DNA from: JBNKWA01 sp050299555
Lineage (GTDB): Bacteria; Pseudomonadota; Alphaproteobacteria; Rhodobacterales; Rhodobacteraceae
Direction of reading: 5' to 3'
NCBI GenBank assembly: GCA_050299555.1
Contig: JBNKWA010000008.1
Coordinates: 62,001 to 126,000 of the forward strand
DNA length: 64,000 nucleotides
Both the position numbers and the translations under genes were made by a program. The notes beneath the pieces were generated by a model. That model saw nothing but the letters and a program-made list of their open reading frames with translations. It was not told where the DNA came from and did not search any database. Of this stretch, positions 1 through 8,350 are shown piece after piece. Positions within the stretch are counted from its first letter, which is position 1. Each line of letters starts with the position of its first letter.

Positions 1-129
1 ACCGGCGCCGCATCGGACACGAAAGGCAGGAAGGCAGAGGAAGAGCTGCTCCGCTTGGAAGGTTTCACGCGTCATTTCCCTGGCCACGAAATCTGAGCGT
101 GGGTCCTGCCCGAGATGGCGGAAGAAATG

Positions 130-146
130 GTTAACGGGCGTTAACG
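130..146. repeat. Duplicated GTTAACG, CtrA-like half-sites
   Basis: GTTAACG occurs twice with a 10-bp period about 60 bp before the start of the YARHG gene. It resembles the alphaproteobacterial CtrA box (two TTAA boxes separated by 7 bases), but the separation here is 6. It is listed as a visible repeat, not as a confident regulator site. Confidence 0.3.
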
Positions 147-207
147 TAGGCTGGAATCCGCCCGCCCAGGCGTTGACGGCCGAGCGGGGATCTTCCTAAA
201 TTCCGGG

Positions 208-771
208 ATGCACCGCTTGCTCCTGCCCTTTTTGCTGCTTCTCGCCGGGCCGGCCCTGGCACTGGACGGATGCGAGGACGTCTGGTTCACGCGCAACCTT
301 ATCTTCGACCGCGCCGGCTACTGCTTCGGCTCGCCGCTTGGCCAGGCCCTGTTCGACAACGGTGACTGCACCGGCAAGGACGTGACCCTGGCGCCGGCCG
401 CAAAACGGGTGGTGGACCAGATCCTGGCCATCGAGGCCCAGTTCGGCTGCAAGGTGGATACCAGCCGGACCTGGCTCGACATGGACGACATGGCGTTCCG
501 CCGGGTGCTGATCGACCTGCCGATCAGGGACGAATTCGAAAGCGGTTGCCTTGGCTGGACCGGCGCGACGGTACCGCTTTTCGCCGGTGTCAGTCCCGGC
601 GCTCCGGCCATCGGTCGGATCGAGCCCGGCGACTGGATTTCCTTTGCCTTCGTGCCGCAGGGAAACGCGGCCTATGTGACCATCCACGGCGCCAACTGGG
701 GGGCGCTGAAAAGCGCCGGCTGGCTGCTCGTGCCCACAAACGAGGCGTCCTGCCAGCAGTGGGCCGGCTAA
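208..771 (+). CDS. Secreted small protein with YARHG-type domain (DUF4453-like)
   Basis: A 187-residue protein of unknown function, predicted to be periplasmic. Residues 1-18 form a leucine-rich signal peptide ending in an ALA-type cleavage site. The mature N-terminus has a Cys/Trp/Arg-Asn pattern (CEDVWFTRN, then GYCFGSPLG and NGDC) that resembles the YARHG domain of bacterial exported proteins. The C-terminal half shows no motif I can name. Five or more cysteines in the mature part suggest disulfides. It stands alone, with the nearest gene (atpC) convergent across a repeat-rich gap. The domain call is from pattern memory; the secretion call is firmer. Confidence 0.7.
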   Translation: MHRLLLPFLLLLAGPALALDGCEDVWFTRNLIFDRAGYCFGSPLGQALFDNGDCTGKDVTLAPAAKRVVDQILAIEAQFGCKVDTSRTWLDMDDMAFRRVLIDLPIRDEFESGCLGWTGATVPLFAGVSPGAPAIGRIEPGDWISFAFVPQGNAAYVTIHGANWGALKSAGWLLVPTNEASCQQWAG

Positions 772-847
772 GGGCGACCGGCGCCGGGACCGATCGCACC
801 GAGGCCGCGCGTTCTTGTAAATCTAATGAATTCAATTCGTTAACAGT

Positions 848-1358
848 GCGTCCCCATAGGGACGCCGCTCCGAAACACCACTTCCCGCCGAAAATCGCGC
901 CCGGGCCGCTCCCCGCCCTCCCACCCTCGCGCCCCGGGCGCGATTCGCGCGTCCCCGGATGCGTCCCCACGGGATTTATAGGGATTCCAATACCTTGACA
1001 CCCCGTCCCCATGGGGACGCTGGTGACCGGCTTCGATCTCACCCGATGACCGGCCAGTCGTCCCCAGATGCGTCCCCACCGGAAATGTCAGGAAATCAGG
1101 TGCTTGACCCCCCGTCCCCATGGGGACGCTGGTTGGCCGGCGCCGAACCCGCCCGGTGGCCGCGAAGGCGTCCCCAAACATGTCCCCACGGGAAATGCCG
1201 GGAAATCAGGGCCTTGACCCCCCGTCCCCATGGGGACGCCCTGGATCAGGGATTAGCCCGGGTCCGCACGCGGGATTTGTCCGCCGCGTGTCCCCACGCC
1301 GGCCCAACGAAGTTGTTCTGCGGGATCGGTCGTTTGCCGGGCGTCCCCATGGGGACGC
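848..1358. repeat. Tandem array of GTCCCC direct and inverted repeats
   Basis: Five palindromes of the type CGTCCCCATGGGGACG lie at 849-864 (one mismatch), 1004-1019, 1113-1128, 1223-1238 and 1342-1357. The middle three belong to a repeat unit with a period of about 110 bp. Each unit starts with two directly repeated GTCCCC boxes exactly 12 bp apart (from 951, 1060 and 1170). A stretch follows that in units 2 and 3 contains GGAAAT twice, 10 bp apart, then CTTGAC, and then the palindrome 42 bp after the second box. The last unit (1288-1357) is degenerate. The array fills the gap between the convergent YARHG gene and atpC. No coding potential is evident. Function unknown. Confidence 0.85.
893..945. 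repeat. Dispersed inverted-repeat element, copy 1
   Basis: Perfect 13-bp inverted arms (AATCGCGCCCGGG at 893-905 and its complement at 933-945) enclose a 27-nt pyrimidine-rich spacer. A second copy at 40913-40963 has the same 12-bp core arms and a 27-nt spacer identical at 22 of 27 positions, so this is a repeat family and not a chance hairpin. Both copies lie just downstream of plus-strand genes. A role as a transcript-end hairpin or a REP-like mobile element is inference. Confidence 0.75.
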
Positions 1359-1370
1359 CCTCGCCACGAC

Positions 1371-1772
1371 TCAGAGGCCGAGTTCGCCGACCAGCGTGTT
1401 GATGTCGTTGATCCGCTGGGCAGCGGCGGTCTTGCCGCCGTCATCGGTTGCCGATTCCAGCGCCGCCTCAGCCGTGGCCAGCGCGTGATCCAGAAGCTCG
1501 CGCTTCACCTCGGCCTTCGGCACCGCCTGCTCGGCCAGCACCGTGGTCGCCTCGGCGTTGATCTCGGCAAAGCCACCGGTGACCACGAAATCCTGCGTCA
1601 CGCCGCCGGTGCTCACACTGACCACGCCGGGACGCAGACCGGTGATGAGCGGCGCATGGTCCGGCATCGCCGTCATGTCGCCTTCCATGCCCGGCAACTG
1701 CACCGCCGTGGCGTCGACCGCCAGCAGCCGCTTCTCGGGCGAGACCAGCTCGAACTTCAGAGTTTCGGCCAT
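1371..1772 (-). CDS. atpC: F1Fo ATP synthase epsilon subunit
   Basis: Epsilon subunit of the central stalk, 133 residues, which couples rotation in F1 to Fo and can inhibit ATP hydrolysis. The N-terminal beta-sandwich is recognisable (LKFELVSPEKRLL, then MEGDMTAMPDHAPLIT and a GGFAEI segment), followed by a short alpha-helical tail of about 45 residues, as in other alphaproteobacterial epsilon subunits. It is the last gene of the atpHAGDC operon, 11 bp after atpD. No T-rich terminator follows. The GTCCCC palindrome at 1342-1357 is the first structure downstream and could serve as a transcript end. Confidence 0.97.
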   Translation of the reverse strand: MAETLKFELVSPEKRLLAVDATAVQLPGMEGDMTAMPDHAPLITGLRPGVVSVSTGGVTQDFVVTGGFAEINAEATTVLAEQAVPKAEVKRELLDHALATAEAALESATDDGGKTAAAQRINDINTLVGELGL

Positions 1773-1783
1773 GGAGCCTCTCC

Positions 1784-3220
1784 TTAGGCGGCCTCGGCCG
1801 CCAGTTTCTCGGCCTTGGCCACCGCCTCGTCGATGTCGCCAACCATGTAGAAGGCGGCCTCGGGCAGGTGGTCGTACTCGCCGGCCACCACCGCCTTGAA
1901 GGAGGCGATGGTCTTCTCGATCGGCACCTGCACGCCGGGCGAGCCGGTGAAGACCTGGGCCACGTCGAAGGGCTGGCTGAGGAAGCGCTGGATCTTGCGC
2001 GCGCGCGCCACCACCAGCTTGTCCTCTTCGGAAAGCTCGTCCATGCCGAGGATGGCGATGATGTCCTGCAGCGACTTGTAGCGCTGCAGCATCCCCTGCA
2101 CGTCGCGGGCCACCTGATAGTGCTCCTCGCCCACGACCTGGGGATCGAGGATCCGGCTGGTGGAGTCGAGCGGGTCCACTGCCGGGTAGATGCCGAGCTC
2201 GGAGATCGCCCGAGACAGCACGGTGGTGGCGTCGAGGTGGGCGAACGACGTCGCCGGCGCCGGATCGGTGAGGTCGTCCGCAGGGACGTAGATGGCCTGC
2301 ACCGACGTGATCGAGCCGCCGCGGGTCGAGGTGATCCGCTCCTGCAGCTGGCCCATGTCGGTGGCCAGTGTCGGCTGATAGCCCACCGCCGAGGGGATGC
2401 GCCCCAGAAGCGCCGACACCTCGGAGCCCGCCTGGGTGAAACGGAAGATGTTGTCGACGAAGAACAGCACGTCGGTACCCGACTGGTCGCGGAACTGCTC
2501 GGCCAGCGTCAGGCCGGTCAGGGCGACGCGCGCACGGGCGCCCGGCGGCTCGTGCATCTGGCCGTAGACCAGAGCCACCTTCGACTTCTCGAGATCATCG
2601 ATGTTGATGACGCCCGATTCGATGAACTCATGGTAGAGGTCGTTGCCCTCGCGGGTGCGCTCGCCCACGCCGGCGAACACAGAGAAGCCCGAGTGCACCT
2701 TGGCGATGTTGTTGATCAGCTCCTGGATCAGCACCGTCTTGCCCACGCCGGCGCCACCGAACAGGCCGATCTTGCCGCCCTTGGAATAGGGCGCCAGCAG
2801 GTCGATGACCTTGATGCCGGTGACGAGAATCTCGGTCTCGGTGGCCTGTTCGGCAAATTCCGGGGCCGGCTGGTGGATACCGCGAAGCTCGGTCGAGGCG
2901 ACCGGGCCCTTCTCGTCCACCGGCTCGCCGACGACGTTCATGATGCGGCCCAGCGTGGCGTTGCCCACCGGCACGGCGATGGGCCCGCCGGTGTCCTTGA
3001 CAACCTGCCCCCGCACCAGACCCTCGGTCGCGTCCATGGCGATGGTGCGAACCGCGGACTCGCCCAGGTGCTGCGCCACCTCCAGCACCAGACGGTTACC
3101 GTTGTTGTCGGTCTCAAGCGCGTTGAGAATTTCGGGCAACTCGCCGTCGAACTGCACGTCCACGACGGCGCCGATCACCTGCAGTACCTTGCCGACCTTG
3201 CCTTCGGGCTTCTTGGCCAT
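1784..3220 (-). CDS. atpD: F1Fo ATP synthase beta subunit
   Basis: Catalytic beta subunit, 478 residues, which makes ATP from ADP and phosphate at the alpha/beta interface on the cytoplasmic face of the inner membrane. The Walker A loop GGAGVGKT is at residues 155-162, preceded by the conserved KVIDLLAPYSKGG segment, and the GERTREGNDLYHE catalytic region follows. The frame is open 10 codons further upstream, but the ATG at 3220 gives the family's usual start (MAKKPEGKVGKVLQVIGAVV), has a GGAG box upstream and avoids overlap with atpG. Third to fourth position in atpHAGDC. Confidence 0.98.
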   Translation of the reverse strand: MAKKPEGKVGKVLQVIGAVVDVQFDGELPEILNALETDNNGNRLVLEVAQHLGESAVRTIAMDATEGLVRGQVVKDTGGPIAVPVGNATLGRIMNVVGEPVDEKGPVASTELRGIHQPAPEFAEQATETEILVTGIKVIDLLAPYSKGGKIGLFGGAGVGKTVLIQELINNIAKVHSGFSVFAGVGERTREGNDLYHEFIESGVINIDDLEKSKVALVYGQMHEPPGARARVALTGLTLAEQFRDQSGTDVLFFVDNIFRFTQAGSEVSALLGRIPSAVGYQPTLATDMGQLQERITSTRGGSITSVQAIYVPADDLTDPAPATSFAHLDATTVLSRAISELGIYPAVDPLDSTSRILDPQVVGEEHYQVARDVQGMLQRYKSLQDIIAILGMDELSEEDKLVVARARKIQRFLSQPFDVAQVFTGSPGVQVPIEKTIASFKAVVAGEYDHLPEAAFYMVGDIDEAVAKAEKLAAEAA

Positions 3221-3239
3221 GGTTCGTGTCTCCGTTGTC

Positions 3240-4118
3240 TCAGAGCGCATCGGCGCCCGAAATGATCTCGATGAGTTCCTTGGTGATCGCCGCCTGCCGC
3301 GACCGGTTGTAGACGATCGTGAGTTTGTCGATCATCTCGCCGGCATTGCGGGTTGCATTGTCCATGGCCGACATCCGGGCGCCTTGCTCGGAAGCGGCGT
3401 TCTCCAGCAGCGCACCGAAGATCTGGGTGGCGATGGACCGCGGCAGAAGGTCGGCGAGGATCAACTCTTCATCGGGCTCGTATTCGTAGAACGTCGCCGG
3501 CCCTTCGTCTGCGTCGCCCTCGTCAACCTGGGCGGGGATAAGCTGCTGAGCGGTCGGTATCTGGCTGATCACCGACTGGAAGCGATTGAAAAAGATCGTC
3601 GCCACGTCGAACTCGCCACCAGAGAACCGCTTCAGCACGTCTTGGGCGATGCTGGCCGCGTTGTCGTAGTGGACGGTCTTGACCTGGCTCAGGTCCACGT
3701 GGCCGATGAAGTGGCTCGACAAGTCGCGACGCATCTGCTCGCGCCCCTTCTTGCCGACGGTCAGGATCTTCACCGTCTTGCCCTCGGCCAGCAGCTTTTG
3801 GGCGTGTTGGCGGGCAAGCCTGACGATCGACGAGTTGAAGCCGCCGCAGAGGCCGCGCTCGGCAGTGGCGACGATCAGAAGATGCGTCTTGTCCGAGCCG
3901 GTACCCCGGAACAGCGTCGGCGCCGTCGGGTTATCCTTGGCGGCGCGGGCGAGGTTCGCCAGCACTGCGCTCATCCGCTCGGCAAAGGGCCGGGCGGCGC
4001 GCGCATTCTCCTCGGCTCGGCGCAGCTTGGCCGCAGCCACCATCTGCATCGCCTTGGTGATCTTCCGGGTCGATTTGACCGAGTTGATCCTGATCTTCAG
4101 GTCCTTGAGGCTCGGCAT
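3240..4118 (-). CDS. atpG: F1Fo ATP synthase gamma subunit
   Basis: Rotor shaft of F1, 292 residues. The N-terminal helix MPSLKDLKIRINSVKSTRKI, with TKAMQMVAAAK after it, is the family signature. The C-terminal helix ends in SRQAAITKELIEIISGA, also diagnostic. The gene lies between atpA (29 bp upstream) and atpD (19 bp downstream). An acidic insertion rich in Asp and Glu around residues 195-215 (DEGDADEGP) is longer than in enterobacterial gamma but common in alphaproteobacteria, to my knowledge. Confidence 0.97.
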   Translation of the reverse strand: MPSLKDLKIRINSVKSTRKITKAMQMVAAAKLRRAEENARAARPFAERMSAVLANLARAAKDNPTAPTLFRGTGSDKTHLLIVATAERGLCGGFNSSIVRLARQHAQKLLAEGKTVKILTVGKKGREQMRRDLSSHFIGHVDLSQVKTVHYDNAASIAQDVLKRFSGGEFDVATIFFNRFQSVISQIPTAQQLIPAQVDEGDADEGPATFYEYEPDEELILADLLPRSIATQIFGALLENAASEQGARMSAMDNATRNAGEMIDKLTIVYNRSRQAAITKELIEIISGADAL

Positions 4119-4147
4119 GGGCCCCTCTCCTCCCGTACCCGCTCAGA

Positions 4148-5685
<1,538 letters not shown>

Positions 5686-5686
<1 letters not shown>

Positions 5687-6246
5687 TATCCGACCTCTTT
5701 CATAGCATTCTGGAGTGCGTTGAGCTTGGCACGGATCGATGTGTCGATCATCGTCGAGCCCACTTTGACGACGAGTCCACCGATCAGGCTCTCGTCCACT
5801 GTTTCCTTGATCACGACATCCTTGCCGACCTGTGCCTTCAGCGTGGCGGAAAGCGCCTCGGATTGTGCCGGGGTCAGCGCGGCGGCGGACCGCACCTCGG
5901 CGGTCACTTCGCCGCGATCGGCCGCGATCCTCTCTTTTACTTCGCGGATCAGATGCGGCAGCACGAACAGGCGCCGCTTGGTCGCCATCAGCGCCAGCGT
6001 GTTCGCCACCAGCCCCGACAGCCCCATCTTTGCCCCGACAGCGCCTATGGCCTTGGCCTGGTCGTCGCGCGAATAAACCGGCGAGGCGATGACATCCCTC
6101 AGTTCGGGACTGTCATTCAACGCCTCGGCCAGAGCATCGAGGTTGCCTTCGACCTCGTTCAGAGCCTTGGCATCCTTGGCCAGTTCGAACAGCGCCGTCG
6201 CGTAGCGGCCTGCGATCCCGGCCGAAAACGATGCGGAGTTGGACAC
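5686..6246 (-). CDS. atpH: F1Fo ATP synthase delta subunit
   Basis: Peripheral stalk subunit joining F1 to the b subunits, 186 residues from the GTG at 6246. The frame remains open 39 codons further upstream, but that part lacks family similarity and contains the promoter-like sequence. The GTG is preceded by GAGGTG and gives the expected N-terminus (SNSASFSAGIAGRYATALFE). The C-terminal region VDESLIGGLVVKVGSTMID is typical of the OSCP/delta family. It is the first gene of the operon; atpI, B, E and F are not here, as usual in alphaproteobacteria where the Fo genes lie elsewhere. Confidence 0.95.
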
Positions 6247-6334
6247 GAACACCTCATGATCTGGCTGAGAACCCACCCGCAGATCCCGGGCAGGCCGGGT
6301 CACGAATGTTTGAGAGACCCCTAAATCCGGCGTG

Positions 6335-6363
6335 GGTGTAGCAGAGCACTTCCGGTGTGGCAA
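6335..6363 (-). promoter_or_regulatory. Predicted housekeeping promoter of atpHAGDC
   Basis: On the minus strand, TTGCCAC at 6363-6357 and GCTACACC at 6342-6335 are separated by 14 bases. This matches the alphaproteobacterial sigma-73 consensus known from Caulobacter (TTGACGS, 10-14 bases, GCTANAWC). It lies about 90 bp before the GTG of atpH. The match is seen in the sequence; promoter activity is inferred. Confidence 0.6.
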
Positions 6364-6534
6364 GTCGATGCAGGTCGGAACTGAGAGCGACGTTTCCTCA
6401 ATAATTTCAATTGTTAGGGCCGAAATTTGGGGGTAGTACGACGGATTGTGCGTCGCAACGCAACGTCCATTCGCTTCCCTTTCCGCGCCGTCCGACCGTT
6501 GGTTGGCGAACCCCTGGGGCGAATCTGGCGCGCG

Positions 6535-7293
6535 TCAGCCCCGATTGCCAGCGGGCTCCGGCCGTGGTGTGGTCAGATCGCCCAGCACTTCGAGTGGGCC
6601 GCGAACGGCAATCTTCGGCCCGGGACCGGGCGTAGCGTAGACCTGCTTGGAAGCCTCCACCAGCAGCGCGCCGGCCAGCATGTAGGCATCGAGCCGCCGG
6701 CCAAACCGCTCCCAGAAGCCTGAGGTCCTGAGCCAGAAATCCCGCTGACTAGGCGGCGCATAAAGAGCCGCGGCCTGAGCCTCGATCACAAAGCGGTGCC
6801 GGCGCAGTAACGTCTCGGCCTGGCTCGCCGTGTAGGGCCGACCATGGCCGAACGGCGTGATCTCGCGCCGGGCCCAGGCGCCGGTACGGTTCGGCAGGAC
6901 AAAGATCACCCTTCCCTCGGGTGCAAGCACGCGCCAGATCTCTTCCAGCAATGCGTCCGGGCGATCACCGGTCTCAAGTCCGTGTGCGACGATCAGGCGG
7001 TCCGCCATGCCCGCCGGCAGCGGCCACAAGGTCTCCTGCACCAGAACGGCGCAGTTGGGCTCTCCCGCAGGCCAGGGCATCACTCCCTGCCGGTCGGGCA
7101 TCAGGCACAGGACCCGCCGCGCATCGGCCAGAAACGGCCGCAGCAGCGGCGCGGCAAAGCCGTACCCCACCACGGTCAGGTCCTTGGCGCTTGGCCAGAT
7201 CGCACCAATAGCCGCCTGCAGGGCACGCTGCGTCGACCGCCCCAGCCGGGTTCGGTAGTAAAACGCGCGCAGGTCCACTACATCCTGATGCAT
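6535..7293 (-). CDS. SAM-dependent methyltransferase (class I-like)
   Basis: Likely class I methyltransferase, 252 residues, substrate unknown. After the N-terminal VVDLRAFYYRTRLG comes a Rossmann-like segment (LTVVGYGFAAPLLRPFL) where the SAM-binding glycine loop would sit, reduced to GYG. Further along, LLEEIWRVLAPEGRVIFVLPNR matches the post-motif region of Methyltransf_11 proteins. The frame is open far upstream, but the ATG at 7293 has a GGAAGG box and is the only start that does not run through gloB. It diverges from gloB with just 27 bp between start codons, and this pairing with gloB suggests, without proof, a related metabolic role. Confidence 0.75.
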   Translation of the reverse strand: MHQDVVDLRAFYYRTRLGRSTQRALQAAIGAIWPSAKDLTVVGYGFAAPLLRPFLADARRVLCLMPDRQGVMPWPAGEPNCAVLVQETLWPLPAGMADRLIVAHGLETGDRPDALLEEIWRVLAPEGRVIFVLPNRTGAWARREITPFGHGRPYTASQAETLLRRHRFVIEAQAAALYAPPSQRDFWLRTSGFWERFGRRLDAYMLAGALLVEASKQVYATPGPGPKIAVRGPLEVLGDLTTPRPEPAGNRG

Positions 7294-7320
7294 CAGCCTT
7301 CCAGCCGGAGCCGCCACCGC

Positions 7321-8088
7321 ATGAGCATCGAGGTTATCATCGTCCCATGCCTCTCGGACAACTATGCCTACCTGCTGCGTGACGAGGCAACCGGTAAGAC
7401 AGCGGTCGTGGATGCGCCCGAGGCAACACCCATCTCGAAAGCACTTCAAGAGCGCGGCTGGGGGCTCGACTTCATCCTGATCACCCACCATCACGGCGAC
7501 CACATCGACGGCGTGCCGGCATTGGTGAGAGCCTTCAACGCCAGAGTGGTGGGGGCGGCGGCGGACGCCCACCGCTTGCCGAAGCTCGATCAGGCGGTGA
7601 AAGAAGGCGACGCCGTGGCTCTGGGCGAAAGCATGGCCAAGGTCATCGACGTGTCCGGCCACACTGTCGGGCACATCGCTTACCACTTTGCCGATGCCGG
7701 CGCCGTCTTTACTGCCGATAGCCTGATGGCGCTCGGGTGTGGCCGGGTCTTCGAAGGCACGATGCCGCAGATGTGGGCGAGCCTGTCCAAGCTTGCCGCC
7801 TTGCCGCCCGAGACGCTGGTCTATTCCGGTCACGAGTACACTGCGGCCAACGCCCGCTTCGCGCTGACCATCGAACCCGGCAACACCGCGCTTCGGGAGC
7901 GGGCCGAGGAAATCGCCGCTGCGCGGGCCGCGGGACGACCTACGGTTCCCGTGCGGCTATCCGTAGAACTGGCGACCAATCCATTCCTCAGGGCTTCTTC
8001 GCCGGATCTCAAGGCGGCGATTGGCATGCAGGATGCAAACGACGCGGCGGTCTTCGGTGAAGTTCGCACCCGCAAGGACCATTTCTAG
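7321..8088 (+). CDS. gloB: Hydroxyacylglutathione hydrolase (glyoxalase II)
   Basis: Hydrolyses S-lactoylglutathione to lactate and glutathione, the second step of methylglyoxal detoxification in the cytoplasm. 255 residues, the usual length. The metallo-beta-lactamase motif THHHGDH is at residues 55-61, followed by DHIDGV, a GHTVGHIAYHF segment and YSGHEYT, which carry the other metal ligands. The C-terminal part (NPFLR near the end) is the glutathione-binding extension. The ATG at 7321 has a GGAG box nine bases upstream. It diverges from the methyltransferase gene. Confidence 0.95.
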   Translation: MSIEVIIVPCLSDNYAYLLRDEATGKTAVVDAPEATPISKALQERGWGLDFILITHHHGDHIDGVPALVRAFNARVVGAAADAHRLPKLDQAVKEGDAVALGESMAKVIDVSGHTVGHIAYHFADAGAVFTADSLMALGCGRVFEGTMPQMWASLSKLAALPPETLVYSGHEYTAANARFALTIEPGNTALRERAEEIAAARAAGRPTVPVRLSVELATNPFLRASSPDLKAAIGMQDANDAAVFGEVRTRKDHF

Positions 8089-8350
8089 CGTTACCGGTTC
8101 AGAATTGGTCAACCAGCGGCTGTTCGGAAAAGACCTGCTCTACCAGTGGTGGTTGCTTTGCGTAATGCCTTGGCTGCGGCAACCTCATACGGACACTGCA
8201 CAATCGCGTTGCTGAAGTGACTTTGCACCGAACGGTCCCGGAAAATGCACTTGAAGCTGCCGCAAATAACCCGAAATTATCCATCATGGTCCTAGGCTGG
8301 ACTGGCCGCCGGGTATCCCCCTCGCGGCTAACGCAAAGGGACGAGCGTTC
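8089..8350. other. Intergenic region before clpA, no gene seen
   Basis: No open frame here has coding character. Notably there is no clpS, which in many proteobacteria sits just upstream of clpA. The AAGGGA box of clpA is at the right end. The base composition is locally less GC-rich around 8260-8290, where a promoter could lie, but I cannot fix one. Confidence 0.5.

Noticed and set aside
130..146. CtrA binding site upstream of the YARHG gene
   Set aside because: The two TTAA boxes are 6 bases apart, not 7 as the consensus requires. I kept it only as a repeat.
848..1358. CRISPR array
   Set aside because: Units are about 110 bp with a palindrome and homologous linkers. There are no short unique spacers of constant length and no cas genes.
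1868..3265. A 465-codon open frame on the plus strand, antisense to atpD
   Set aside because: It is a composition shadow: His/Arg/Gly-rich translation without family similarity, lying wholly over atpD. The same applies to the long antisense frames over atpA, ileS, priA, the PQQ dehydrogenase and glpV.
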